Source of the DNA: CAIKOD01 sp035505975
GTDB taxonomy: Archaea > Halobacteriota > Methanomicrobia > Methanomicrobiales > Methanospirillaceae
Assembly (NCBI GenBank): GCA_035505975.1
Contig: DATJQJ010000028.1
Span: 1 to 64,000 of the forward strand
Direction of reading: 5' to 3'
DNA length: 64,000 bases
Shown: in pieces, positions 44,076-55,100 of the stretch
Layout: every line of letters begins with the position of its first letter
Position numbering within the stretch: position 1 is the stretch's first letter
The notes under the pieces: model-generated
The model's input: only the letters and a program-made list of their open reading frames with translations
Databases searched by the model: none
Told to the model about the DNA's origin: nothing
Translations under genes and position numbers: made by a program

Positions 44076-46100
44076 TTATTTAAGATCCAGCCAGTCAGGT
44101 GGGATATCCTCGTTAACCGGGACCGTTTCCGGGGCCTTTCCACCCTCTGCCGGAGGCTTGCGTCTTCTCAGGAAGTAGATCACGACGATGATCGCCGCAA
44201 CGATGATGATTATCACAATGACAATCCTTAACAAGGTCCCAAAGTCGAACGGCAGGAATGGGAGGACCGGTGGGGCCTTGGTCGGTGTGGGGATGGTCGT
44301 GATGATCGCGGTGGTTGGGACTGTTGTCGGCGGGATTATGGTGAACAACCCGTAGATGCCCCCGTGCGTTATCTGTGCACTGACTGTCCTCGTGGCCGGA
44401 TCGACCGTTGTCGGTACGTCGACCCATGACGAAGTCGCGGGGTTAAACCACTTGATCGAGAGGTTTTTGCTGCTCATCGATGCCCAGTCCTGCTCGGGGA
44501 TCGTAAACTGGAGTGTTACGAAGGGATCGAAGGTCGCTCCTGCCGGCTCGATGTCATAGGCATATCCGGTGAACGCGTACATCGCGCCTGCCGGTACCGG
44601 CGGAACATTGCCTGCCGGGATCCTCGTGAGGTTGACGATGTCGAGCGATCCTCCGGTAATATTTGTGCTTATCGGGATCTGGACCGCTGCGATCGTGTCG
44701 TTCGAGACGATCGTGATCGGAACGACTGGCGGAATGGTGACGACCGGGGTTGCGGTTACATTAGGCGTCGGCGCACCGTTGGTGGAAACACCACCGCCAC
44801 CACTGCTGCCGCCACCTCCCCCGCCACCGCCGCCGCCTCCCCCGCCACCGCCATTGAGGTAGACGTAGACGTAGTTCGTTTTGACAAGCGTGTTATTGCC
44901 GTACGTGTTCGTGACCGTAAGTCTGATGGTGTACTGACTGACTGCACGGTAGGTATGCGAGGGGTTCTGCAATGTCGACGTGAAGGTATCACCAAAGTCC
45001 CACAGCCACTGGTTGGGTGCTCCGAGAGACTGGTCGGTGAACTGGACCGAGAGCGGCGGTGTGCCTGCCAGCGGGGCGGCAATGAACGCAGCGGTCGGGA
45101 AGTACGCAGTCTTCAGGTTAAGGCTTACCGTATCGCGTCCATGGAATGGGTAACTTGTCTGCCATGCATTGTTGTAGTAACACTGGGCAAGGCTTCCGTT
45201 GATGTAGAACTGGATCGGCGTTCCGTCAGCAATGGTTCCCTGTACTACAAGCTTATCTGCCTGGTTATCGCCGTACTGTCCGGGGACAGTTGTATATATC
45301 GGGTTCCCATCTGACAGGACAACGCCCTGGGCCTGTGCGAGGATTTGGGTATTGACCGGGGCCGGGAGGAGCGAAGTGCCAACATAGACGTTGCCATTGA
45401 ATTCCATCGGCAGACTTGGTACGCCATTTGTCTGTCCACCCGGGGTTGTTGTAGTCGTGACCGGGGCCGTAGTCTGCGTTGTTACGGGTTGTGCCGTAGC
45501 AACGACGGTGTTTTGGGTATTGCTCGAACCTTTGCTGTTGCTTACCGTCAGGCTTACTGTGTAGATGCCGACACTCGTGTAGGTATGAACAGGGTTCTGG
45601 ACGTTCGAGGTAGTCCCGTCACCGAAATTCCACTGCCAGGAAGACGGATAGCCTGTAGAGGTATCGGTAAATGAAACGGTAAGCGGTGCATGGCCGTTTT
45701 GTGGATTTTCAGTGAAATGGGCCACAGGCGCTACGACGTTTACTGTTCCGAAATTGAGGTTGAGGTTACTGACCCCTCCCGATGTAAATGGGGGAGTCTG
45801 GTCGGCCCTGACACCGTTTATCCAGAATGTGACCGTAGCCGGTCCCTGCAGGTCGCTTTCGAGGGCTGATACAGCGATATCGTACGAGCCTCCCTGACCT
45901 GTATAGGCATTGCCACGGACAATCCCATTGACTTCTGCCACCATGTACATGCCTGAAGAAGCCGGGTTTCCTGAAATCGTAGCAATACCGGTGAACTCGT
46001 CAGGCAATGGAGGCACTGCCGCGACCGTACCTACAGCGAGCAGGAGAACGAGAAAGGCACAAAAAAGGGTTTTTGGAGTAACCAGGTCTTTTAACTCCAT
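44076..46100 (-). CDS. PKD-domain surface protein with poly-Gly linker and C-terminal anchor
   Basis: 674 residues. Order: signal peptide (about 1-28), module of the kind seen in the 247-residue protein (PPLPDEFTGIA to FWINGVRADQTPPF), PKD domain (FTENPQNGHAPLTVSFTDTS, WNFGDGTTSN), second copy of the module (PSLPMEFNGNVY to FYINGSLAQC), second PKD domain (WLWDFGDTFTST), a run of 15 glycines then SSGGGG, a further beta-rich region, a long helix at the C-terminus (IVIVIIIIVAAIIVVIYFL) and tail RRRKPPAEGGKAPETV. It is anchored in the membrane, facing outside. It starts 1 nt after the preceding large gene's stop, so the operon is tightly packed. Confidence 0.8.
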   Translation of the reverse strand: MELKDLVTPKTLFCAFLVLLLAVGTVAAVPPLPDEFTGIATISGNPASSGMYMVAEVNGIVRGNAYTGQGGSYDIAVSALESDLQGPATVTFWINGVRADQTPPFTSGGVSNLNLNFGTVNVVAPVAHFTENPQNGHAPLTVSFTDTSTGYPSSWQWNFGDGTTSNVQNPVHTYTSVGIYTVSLTVSNSKGSSNTQNTVVATAQPVTTQTTAPVTTTTTPGGQTNGVPSLPMEFNGNVYVGTSLLPAPVNTQILAQAQGVVLSDGNPIYTTVPGQYGDNQADKLVVQGTIADGTPIQFYINGSLAQCYYNNAWQTSYPFHGRDTVSLNLKTAYFPTAAFIAAPLAGTPPLSVQFTDQSLGAPNQWLWDFGDTFTSTLQNPSHTYRAVSQYTIRLTVTNTYGNNTLVKTNYVYVYLNGGGGGGGGGGGGGGGSSGGGGVSTNGAPTPNVTATPVVTIPPVVPITIVSNDTIAAVQIPISTNITGGSLDIVNLTRIPAGNVPPVPAGAMYAFTGYAYDIEPAGATFDPFVTLQFTIPEQDWASMSSKNLSIKWFNPATSSWVDVPTTVDPATRTVSAQITHGGIYGLFTIIPPTTVPTTAIITTIPTPTKAPPVLPFLPFDFGTLLRIVIVIIIIVAAIIVVIYFLRRRKPPAEGGKAPETVPVNEDIPPDWLDLK
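44808..44852 (-). repeat. (GGN)15 glycine tract within the surface protein
   Basis: Fifteen consecutive glycine codons, mostly GGC and GGT with some GGA/GGG, in a GC-rich run. It is a flexible linker in the protein and a slippage-prone sequence in the DNA, but changes in units of three keep the frame. Confidence 0.8.
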
Positions 46101-46101
46101 A

Positions 46102-49100
46102 TTAGCCCCCGATTGCTGAGAGCGTACCAGGACTGGTCATATACAACCAGTAACCGTCCGTCGGGAACAATAATCTCAAATCACTGAACTGGCCTGATCC
46201 GCCATGCACGATCTGGGTATCGTAGGCCTGTGCATTGGCATTGAATCCCATCGCCTGGGTCCAGCTCGCATTGACCGATATCAGGGTGTCACGGGCGGTA
46301 GCCGGATCGACTCCGGTGAACCCGATACTGTTCCATCCCGTGGCCAGCTGCTTGGTCGGCGGCACCTGGGTCGGGTCGGTTGAGAAGCTCAAAGGCACTA
46401 CGTTCGGGGATGTCGAGTATATCCAGTAGCCGAAGAGGGGCTGCACGAGGGTGGTCGGTAAGACCCTGTTCCAGGTCTGGTTGAAAGCATCGTACGACCA
46501 TATCGAGTGGCCTCCGGTATCGACGTTATTGAAGATCGCACCTGTGTTCGAACCGGCTGCGAGTACTTTCGGTACCGATACGAAGTTCCATCCTGTTTCG
46601 AGGTTGATGTTGTTTGCGTCGGGGCTGTTCGTCGAGATGGTCTTTATCTTACTGCTGGTCCCTCCCCCATTGTTCACGGTGAGGTTTACGTTGAAGATCC
46701 CGGACGTCGTGAAGGTATGGGTCGGGTTCTGCAGGACCGAGGTCTGTCCGTCACCGAACTGCCAGAGGTAACTCAGGCCGGACCCGGTCGACTGGTCGGT
46801 GAACTGGACGTTGAGCGGGACCGGTCCGCTACTCGGAACGGCCGAGAAATCAGCGGACGGTGCAAAGTTACTGACATTCACGTATGCCTGTTTCGACTTG
46901 GTACTCGAACCGCCGTCGTTTGAGGCGACCAGTGTTACGGTGTAAAGACCCAGGGACTGATAGACATGAATCGGGTTATTATTTGCTCCTACCGATGTTG
47001 ACCCATCTCCAAAGTCCCAATTCCACTGGGTAATTGCGTTGCCGGTGGACAGGTCGGTGAACTGGACCGAGAGTGGTGCCGGTCCTGACAGCGGGGATCC
47101 GCTGAAGTCGGCAGTGGGCGGAGTGTTCCGAACATAAACGAGGTCGCTCATCATCATCGTGTTGCTACCCTGTGCGTTGCTTACGGTCAGGGCCACGGTG
47201 TATTTGCCCGGGTTGGCATACATGTGACTCGGGCTCTGGAGGCTGGAGGTAGCTCCGTCTCCGAAACTCCACTGCCACGAGGTCGGGTTTCCGGTTGAAG
47301 TATCGAGGAACTGGACCGTGAGAGGCATGATACCGGTTACCGGTGCAGCATTGAAGTTTGCAACGAGGCTCGACGGCGGGTTAACAAGGACTGTGTGGGT
47401 CCTCGGGCCGCTCGCTCCACCTGCACCTGATACAACCAGAGATACTGGGTAAGTGCTCGGGGTGGTGTACACATGGACCGGGTTCTTTTGGAACCGCTCC
47501 GGTCCTGTACTGCCGTCACCGAAGTCCCAGAGCCACTGGGTCGGGGATTCGGTGGACTGATCGACGAAGTTCACGGTCAAAGGTGCTGACCCGGACCATG
47601 GGACTGCCGTAAATTCGGCTGTCGGCGCAGGCGGGAGGTTCACACCGATATAGTTCGGGTACATCTTTACACCCTGTCCGCCCGGATTGGTTGCGGTGAG
47701 AGTGACATTATACGTCCCGGTGGCTGTATAGGTGTGAACCGGGTTCTTATCGAACCTCTCGGGTGGCACGGTACCATCACCGAAGTCCCAAACGTATTGC
47801 AGAGGCAGGGATCCGACGGTCTGATCGGTGAACACGACGATCAGCGGGTTGGTCCCTGAATGGGGTGATGCCGAGAAGTCAACAACCGGCGGCGGTGTGT
47901 ACGAAGAGGTGATATAATTCACCTTCGTCGTGGTATTGCTGCCGGCCGGGTTGGTAACCGTCAGGCTGACCGTGTAATTATTGGACAGCATGTAATTGTG
48001 GACCGGGTTTCTCTCGGTCGAGGTTTTCCCGTCACCGAAGTCCCAGAGGTAGGTCCTCGGTTCCGAACCTGTCGAGAGGTCTTTGAAGGTCACGGTCAGG
48101 GGGAATGTTCCATACCTTGGACCGCATGGTGCACAGGTCGTGAAATCGGCGACCGGTGGCTGGATCCCGACGATGATGGGGAAACCGGGCGTGCAGTTGC
48201 ATGCGGGCTGGGTGGTAGAGCTCCCTCCATTGTTCGTGACGACCAATGTGACGTAGAAGGTACCTTCTGTCACGTAGGTGTGCGATGGGTTCTGCAATGT
48301 GGATGTGTTGCCGTCACCAAACGTCCAGAACCAGGAGATCGGGGATCCGCTCGACGTGTCGGTGAATTGCACGGTCAATGGTTTGTTCCCTGTCGCCGGG
48401 GTTGCGGTGAAGCTTGCATTAAGCTGGTTATACAGCGGGAAGTCATCGATGTTATCGGGTCCGATCTGGAATTCATTTATACAGAACCCTGGTGTGTTAC
48501 CTTCAGGTGTGATCTGCGAGAAACCATGCCCGTCGGGTTTTGCCCAGTAGTTACCGCCCTTCCAGGGTCCGCTGATGATGTTCGGGCCTGGTTCCTTTAA
48601 CACGCTCCAGGTGTTCGGGCTTGCGCTCTGCTGCCCGAACCCGGCGTTCATGGTGTTGTTGAAGACGTTGTTATACAGCACGTTGTATGATGACGCATTC
48701 AGTTTCACGCCGAGGATCCCGTTGTTCAGGATCAGGTTGTCGTAGAACTTGTTGAGGTTCGAGTGCTGGATATGGATACCCCAGTCGGCGTTATCATGCA
48801 CGTTATTTCCGTAGACACGGTTGTTGATCATCGGTTCGAAGTTGTCCGGACCGTTCAGGTAAATACCGGATTCGAGGTTGTTGAAGACCGTGTTGTTCCA
48901 CAGATCGTTGTCGTCGCTTGATACCAGGTTGAAATCTTCATCCATCTTGTTGCTTAACTCAATACCGTACTTATTATTGAATGCGATATTGGAACCCAGT
49001 GAATTGTGGCTGCTTCCTTCAAGGGAAATACCTGCGACGCCGTTACCATCGGCCACGTTATTATTGATCAGGTCGCTGTAGTCGACGAAGTTCAGGTGTA

Positions 49101-50046
49101 TCCCGTTATTGACATTGTCAAATGCGTGGTTCCAGTTGGCATGCGTGCTGCCGCTTCCGGTATCGATGTAGATCCCGTCTCCTACTGCACCGTGACCATT
49201 ATCGGATGCGATATTCCCGTCAACCCAGTTGCCTGAGTTGAATGGCAACACCGCCACCCCGTGGAGATGGTTGGATGATACGGTATTGTTTGTTATGTGG
49301 TTGAATGAACTCTGGTCGTCGATGGCAATTCCGTTACCCTGGATTGCAATATCGTCGGTGTCTGACGAAGACGAATTCACATTGTTATTTGCCGTATTAT
49401 AGGTGACCCAGTTACATGATGAACCTGTGGTAACGTAAATACCGTTATCCACGTTATTGTTGGCGTTATTTCCTGTAACGGTGTTTCCACCGGAAGTATA
49501 AAGCTCTATACCATTGTGCCGGTTATTGGTGGCGTTATTATTGGAGACAGTGACATTGTGGGCGGTATCGAGGACAATTCCCACATCGGTCAGGGTGACG
49601 CTGTTGTGGTCGATACGTCCGCCTGCATCTGCATTTGCAAATGAGTTGACGCCGTAGTAATATATCCCGTAGTTAAATCCGTTCAATGTCGTGTTCAGGA
49701 CAGACACCCGCTCGAGACCGCTGTCAACGTAAATACCGATCTGATCGTCCTGGTCTCTGCTGGCATTGAAAGCCCCATTGATCGTGTGTCCGTTTCCATC
49801 GAAAATTACATCGGATGCAAGGATTGCGATGCAGGGGACGTAGTAATCTGTCCCGTTCTGCCATCGCACCCCGTCATAGTTGTTGATATCCTTTACGAGG
49901 ATATAATCGCCCGGCTGTTCGATTACCATCGGGGAATCGACATAGGTCACGGCTAGAGCTGCCGCCGGAAGAAGTGCCAGGGCGATAATTATCGCTATCC
50001 CAATCCATTTTGGGAAATGAATGAAGGAAATCTGATTCTTAGCCAT
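46102..50046 (-). CDS. Large secreted protein: parallel beta-helix, seven PKD domains, duplicated C-terminal domain
   Basis: 1314 residues. Signal peptide (about 1-33). About 34-540: right-handed beta-helix built of NosD/PbH1-like repeats (many N-N-x-V/I, GNNAN, NGIYV, LWNNTVF pieces), as in carbohydrate-active or adhesive proteins. About 545-1135: seven PKD domains, each with W-x-FGDG, ending in SADFSAVPSSGP...FGDGQTS. From about 1140: two related segments, each with GW-N then a Y/F-W-x-Y-x-TSP ending. No transmembrane helix and no stalk, so it must be held by other means. It is upstream of the anchored PKD protein and could be displayed with it. Confidence 0.8.
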   Translation of the reverse strand: MAKNQISFIHFPKWIGIAIIIALALLPAAALAVTYVDSPMVIEQPGDYILVKDINNYDGVRWQNGTDYYVPCIAILASDVIFDGNGHTINGAFNASRDQDDQIGIYVDSGLERVSVLNTTLNGFNYGIYYYGVNSFANADAGGRIDHNSVTLTDVGIVLDTAHNVTVSNNNATNNRHNGIELYTSGGNTVTGNNANNNVDNGIYVTTGSSCNWVTYNTANNNVNSSSSDTDDIAIQGNGIAIDDQSSFNHITNNTVSSNHLHGVAVLPFNSGNWVDGNIASDNGHGAVGDGIYIDTGSGSTHANWNHAFDNVNNGIHLNFVDYSDLINNNVADGNGVAGISLEGSSHNSLGSNIAFNNKYGIELSNKMDEDFNLVSSDDNDLWNNTVFNNLESGIYLNGPDNFEPMINNRVYGNNVHDNADWGIHIQHSNLNKFYDNLILNNGILGVKLNASSYNVLYNNVFNNTMNAGFGQQSASPNTWSVLKEPGPNIISGPWKGGNYWAKPDGHGFSQITPEGNTPGFCINEFQIGPDNIDDFPLYNQLNASFTATPATGNKPLTVQFTDTSSGSPISWFWTFGDGNTSTLQNPSHTYVTEGTFYVTLVVTNNGGSSTTQPACNCTPGFPIIVGIQPPVADFTTCAPCGPRYGTFPLTVTFKDLSTGSEPRTYLWDFGDGKTSTERNPVHNYMLSNNYTVSLTVTNPAGSNTTTKVNYITSSYTPPPVVDFSASPHSGTNPLIVVFTDQTVGSLPLQYVWDFGDGTVPPERFDKNPVHTYTATGTYNVTLTATNPGGQGVKMYPNYIGVNLPPAPTAEFTAVPWSGSAPLTVNFVDQSTESPTQWLWDFGDGSTGPERFQKNPVHVYTTPSTYPVSLVVSGAGGASGPRTHTVLVNPPSSLVANFNAAPVTGIMPLTVQFLDTSTGNPTSWQWSFGDGATSSLQSPSHMYANPGKYTVALTVSNAQGSNTMMMSDLVYVRNTPPTADFSGSPLSGPAPLSVQFTDLSTGNAITQWNWDFGDGSTSVGANNNPIHVYQSLGLYTVTLVASNDGGSSTKSKQAYVNVSNFAPSADFSAVPSSGPVPLNVQFTDQSTGSGLSYLWQFGDGQTSVLQNPTHTFTTSGIFNVNLTVNNGGGTSSKIKTISTNSPDANNINLETGWNFVSVPKVLAAGSNTGAIFNNVDTGGHSIWSYDAFNQTWNRVLPTTLVQPLFGYWIYSTSPNVVPLSFSTDPTQVPPTKQLATGWNSIGFTGVDPATARDTLISVNASWTQAMGFNANAQAYDTQIVHGGSGQFSDLRLLFPTDGYWLYMTSPGTLSAIGG

Positions 50047-50048
50047 TT

Positions 50049-51512
50049 TTAGTCACCCCCCGTGCCACGGACAACAACCAGTCTGGGTTTTGTCACCGTG
50101 TAGGTATCGCGGGAATCGGTAACGTTCAAAACGACTGTGTAAATATCCTCAGTACGGAACGTCTGGTCGATAAAGTAATTGGTGGTAACGACAGGCCCGA
50201 TGTGAGTCAGGGTATTTGCTCCGTAGAAATCCCAGCGATACGTGGTTCCTATCGTAGTCGGAGTCGTTATCAGTCTCGTATTCAGAACCGAGCGTGTCGG
50301 GTATGCTGCAAATCTTATAGATCCACCAGAGGGGATCCCATACTTATTCGCAAGGAAGTAATAGGTGTTCCCGTTGATCCCGGATCTCAAGAGGTAAAGG
50401 TTCGGCGAATCGGTGGTTATTATCTTTGAAGTCGTGTCTGAAAGACCGTTTTTTGTCACCGTTAAGGTAACTGTGAATTTCCCCGGGGCGAAGATATGTG
50501 TCGGGTTTTGATCAGTTGATGATGCCCCGTCGCCAAAGTTCCATGACCAGGACATTGGTCCTGAATTGACATTTGCAATATCACCGAGGGATGTGTCAGT
50601 AAACTGGACCACTCTTCCAGCAACGGTGTTCGACGGAGCACTGAACTGTGCAACAGGGAAGACCGGCAAGGTTTTTGTTACTGTTGTACTCTGCGTTCCG
50701 CCTTGTCCAAGCACCGTCAGATTGGGATAATAGGTGTTGGCAACAGTGTAGGAGTACGTGGTATTGCTCTGGTTTCCTGTAGCAAACTGGATGAATGCCG
50801 GTGTCCCGTCTCCGAAGAACCATGTATACTTAACCACCGGGGAACCGGTTGCAGTACCGTTAAACTGGAATGTGTTGCTGACATTCCCTGGAGACGGGTT
50901 AATAGTGAAATCGGCAGATGGATTAACAGTAACGTTTGTGTTGACTGATTTGTTTAACAGCAGGTTCCTCTCTACCGTGAGATTAACCACATACACCCCG
51001 CTGTGGGTATACAGGTTTTCAGGGTTCTGAATGGTCGATGTGTTTCCGTCCCCGAATGCCCATGCCCAGATATTTGGTTGCCCGTAGGACATATCGGTAA
51101 ACTGGACATTAAAGGGGGCATTGCCTACCGGGTTTACTGGAGTAAACTGGGCCAGCGGGTTTACGGTTACGTTGTGTGAAACCGTGCTGAAATCTGTCAG
51201 ATTCCAGACGATCAGGTTGACCGGGAATACACCTGCAATGACAAATGAGTGGCTTGGATTGATTGAGTGATCCAAAGGTGATCCATCCCCGAAGTTCCAG
51301 GTCCAGTTGACCATCGGTCCGTTCTGTGATGTATCCGTGAACTGTACGGGTAACCCGGTGCTCGTCGTAATCTGACCGCTTGTTGGGCTGGCAGTAAAAT
51401 TTGCGATTGGCTGAGCGGTAGCACAGCCAACCATAGCGAGCATCACTACCAAAAAGATGAGGATTGAACTCTTAATTTTCCTCACACTCCTGATTTTCTC
51501 AAATGTCTTCAT
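50049..51512 (-). CDS. Secreted PKD-domain protein
   Basis: 487 residues. Basic N-terminus then hydrophobic core (SSILIFLVVMLAMVGCATAQ), a signal peptide. Four PKD domains follow, with WTWNFGDGS, WAWAFGDGN, YTWFFGDGT and WSWNFGDGA. After them comes a last beta-rich segment (about 375-487) that ends RWDFYGAN...VVLNVTDSRDTY. There is no C-terminal helix. It is the first gene of the surface operon (2 nt before the large beta-helix gene). PKD domains mediate protein-protein contacts in archaeal surface layers; function as scaffold or adhesin is inferred. Confidence 0.8.
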   Translation of the reverse strand: MKTFEKIRSVRKIKSSILIFLVVMLAMVGCATAQPIANFTASPTSGQITTSTGLPVQFTDTSQNGPMVNWTWNFGDGSPLDHSINPSHSFVIAGVFPVNLIVWNLTDFSTVSHNVTVNPLAQFTPVNPVGNAPFNVQFTDMSYGQPNIWAWAFGDGNTSTIQNPENLYTHSGVYVVNLTVERNLLLNKSVNTNVTVNPSADFTINPSPGNVSNTFQFNGTATGSPVVKYTWFFGDGTPAFIQFATGNQSNTTYSYTVANTYYPNLTVLGQGGTQSTTVTKTLPVFPVAQFSAPSNTVAGRVVQFTDTSLGDIANVNSGPMSWSWNFGDGASSTDQNPTHIFAPGKFTVTLTVTKNGLSDTTSKIITTDSPNLYLLRSGINGNTYYFLANKYGIPSGGSIRFAAYPTRSVLNTRLITTPTTIGTTYRWDFYGANTLTHIGPVVTTNYFIDQTFRTEDIYTVVLNVTDSRDTYTVTKPRLVVVRGTGGD

Positions 51513-52131
51513 AACATCGCCACCTTGATCAAGTTGGATATCGGATTCAATTAGACAGGTTTATATGTAAGGGAAATCAGCATCTCTGCATCTCCTTAAC
51601 TAAACCATACCTTCTCTCATCCTGAATTCCGATTTGAATATAATTGACCTTGCACTTTTTTAACTTATAAATCTATTGGTGCTTTTTCGGCTTTTGACTT
51701 CTCACATTGCCTGAATGGGTAAACCGGGGATGATCTGTAAACTCGCAGGTTGATTATAAAATTTGTGATTGTGATCATTAAATCTCCAAAATTTCCGTTA
51801 TTTTCGAAAACCAATAAAATTCCGGAGGATTAATTTTTTCCGATCACCTGTCATATGGGTGTTCAATGCGGGAAACAGACCGGATTTGAGTGTTTTGAAA
51901 TACAAAAAATTTTTAGGGAAAATAACAGGATATCGGTTTGCTATTGGATTTTCCGCCAATACAATTCGTTAACCGGATATGATAAATTCATAATTCGCGC
52001 GCTAATCAGCTCGTTAGTCCTTATTTTTCCCTGCTTACCGGATAAATCAGCGAACTTTTTTCCATAAACCAGAGTGACTCCCCATAACATAAGCCTTTAA
52101 AGCCATCTCGACCATCTGATCATTAACCGCC
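51513..52131. other. AT-rich divergent promoter region
   Basis: 619 nt between the surface operon and the PAS sensor gene, clearly richer in A+T than coding sequence. CCTTTAAAG near 52096-52104, 28-36 nt before the PAS ATG, is a candidate TATA box; several AT-rich stretches (51650-51680, 51780-51850) could serve the surface operon. No copy of the dispersed element and no convincing reading frame. Confidence 0.45.
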
Positions 52132-55100
52132 ATGATCCTGGACCAGGAAAAAATTGCACGGATAAAAAACCTGCTGAAATTCAAGCCGAAGGGGATGAGC
52201 ATATCCGATATTTCCCACCATCTCAAGATGAACCGGAATTCGGTTGCAAAATACCTGGATCTCCTGCTTGTTTCAGGACAGGTGGAAGTGCAGAGCTACG
52301 GTACGGCAAAGGTCTTCACCCTCTCCCACCGTGTCCCACTGTCAGCCATGCTTTCATTCTCTTCGGAGTTGGTACTCATCCTGGATAATGACCTCCGTAT
52401 CATCCAGGTGAACGACAACTTCCTTAATGCCTTCAATCTTAAAAGAGAGTCCCTGGTCGGCTATACCCTGCCCGATATCCCGCTTACGTTCTTCTCTTTA
52501 TTGCCGGTGAAAGAAGTGGTCGGGGACGTCGAGGAGAAAAAGGAGATTTTAAAAGAGATCCAATACGATCGCGGCGGAGTGACCTCGTTTTACCAGGCAA
52601 GGCTGGTCCCTACCGTCTTCGAAGAAGGATCGAACGGCCTGACGATTATTCTTGAAGACATAACCGCCGCGAAGGACTATGAACACCAGTTGGAGCAAAG
52701 CGAGGAGCGTTACCGGAACATTGTAGAAGACCAGACAGAATATATCTCCCGTTTTCTCCCGGACGGGACACACCTGTTTGTAAACGAGGCATACCTGCGA
52801 TATTTCCAAAAGGCAAAAGAAGAAGTGATCGGACATGTATTTATCCCGGAAATTCCTCCACAGGACCAGGAGCTTGTCGAATCTCACTTCAGGTCCCTCA
52901 CGCCTTCAAATCCGGCGGCCAGCATCGATCACCGTATTGTCATGTCCGATGGCAGCATCCGGTGGCAGCGGCGGATCGACCGGGCAATTTTCGACGATTC
53001 GGGGGCCGTCGTCGAATACCAGTCTGTGGGCCGGGATATTACGGAAAGAAAAACTGCCGAACTTCAGGCGGCCGAGTATACCCATGCGATGGAAGTCCTG
53101 TCATCCTATGCAATTGATTTCATCGAACTTGGGGAAAACAGCGATATCTATTCCCTGATCGGGGCCGGGGTCCTCGACCTGGTGCCAGGAGCCGTTGTTG
53201 TGGTCCACTCGTACAACGGCAGGACCGGTCAGTTTTTCACGCACACGGTAAAGAGTGAAAATGACAGGAACAGGATTGCTTCGATAATCGGCAGGGATCC
53301 GGTAGGAATTGTATACACCATATCGGACCGTCCCCGTCACAATCTTATGAGCCGGAAACTGGTCAGGATCGAGACATCGCTTTACGATTCGATGAACCGG
53401 GCGCTTCAGAGGGATGTTTGCGAAACCCTTGAACGGGATTTTAATATCTCCGGGATTTATATTGTGGGCCTTGCCTGGGGCGAGCAACTGTTCGGCCGGG
53501 TGTCGATACTCCTGAAAGACAGGGCAGTCCTCCCTGGAAAGGAGATCCTTGAGACATTCATCAGGCTTTCATCGATCGCCCTTCAGAGAAGATTCGCAGA
53601 AGAGGCTAACCGCGAAAATGAAGAACGTTTCAAAAATATTGCAGAATTTTCTCCCTTTCCCATAAGTATCATAGACCCGTCCGGCACCATCGTATACTTA
53701 AACAAACGATTTTCCGAAGTCTTCGGTTATACGAAAAACGATCTCGCCACTATCGGCGACTGGCAGAGAAGGGCATATCCTGATGCGGAAGTCAGGGACC
53801 TGATGGAAGCCACCCGCACCAGGTGGCTCGGAACGGCATCGGTCGGGCAGGTCATGCAGATCCAGGCAACGGCGATTAGCAGGGACGGCGTGCCGAAAGA
53901 GTTGATGATACGGGCCGTTTCCATGTCGGGCGGAGGCCAGTTCATCGTATACGAGGATATCACGGACCGGGTCAGCAATGAAAAAATGCGGGCCCTTCAT
54001 ACTTCGATCATCGATTCCTCAGACGATGCGATCGTTGGGAAAACCCTTGAGGGTATCGTTATTTCCTGGAACAGGGGGGCAGAAAAGATGTACGGATACG
54101 GGGCAGATGAAATAATCGGCAACCCGATTGCCTGCATTATCCCTGAGAACCTTAGGGAAAGCATCTCCCGAATCCTGACCGGTATCAGGAGAGGCGAAAA
54201 ATTTGAACGTATCGACACGGTCAGGATACGAAAGGACGGGTCGCTGATCGATGTATCCCTGACGATATCCCCGATACGGGACGACAAAGGTGTAATCATT
54301 GGTGCATCCACCATTGCAAGGGATATCACAGCAAAAAAACTGGCCGAAAAGGAGCTCCTCATAAAGGAATATGCGATAGCGTCATCGGTCAACGGGATCG
54401 CGATTGCAGACCTTGCCGGTAACCTGACCTACTCGAATAAGACGTTCTTAAGAATGTTCGGCTATAATTCACCCGGCGAGATCATGAACAAACCGATCGA
54501 AAACTTTGCCCACAACGACTCGATCGAAGAGGGCATAATTGCAATGGTGAGACAGTCGCTGGAACAAAAGGGATGGTGGACGGGAGGGATAAGCCCGAAA
54601 AAGAAAGACGGGAGCTCCTTCGATGCGCATCTGACGGCGAGTCTTGTCAGGGACATGGGTGGGAATCCCGTGTGCATGATGGCGACGTTTATGGATATTA
54701 CCGGCCGGAAGAATATCGAACGGGAACTATTCCTTAAAGAGACCGCAGCATCGGCTTCGGTTAACGGGATCGCGATCCTGGACCTGGCAGGCAATGTCAT
54801 CTATGTAAACCGGAAATTTGCCGGCATGTTCGGGGACAATTCCCTGGAGGACATAATCTACCAGCCCATAGAATATTTTTTACCCGGCGACACACCCGGT
54901 TTCGAAGAGATACATCGGATCCTGGCTGTAGTACGGAAAGACCGCGAGTGGCAGGGAGATCTTCCGTTCAAAAGGAAAGACGGGACTTCGAACTATTATT
55001 CAGTCTCGGTCAGTACAGTGTCCGATTACGCGGATGAAATTCTCTATTTCATTGTATCGTTCGTCGATAGCACCGGTCACGGGCCACCCGATGCCGGATC

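Noticed and set aside
48600..49900. Regularly spaced similar segments suggesting a CRISPR or tandem array
   Set aside because: They are degenerate in-frame repeats coding for the turns of a beta-helix (N-N-x-V type), not direct repeats with unique spacers.
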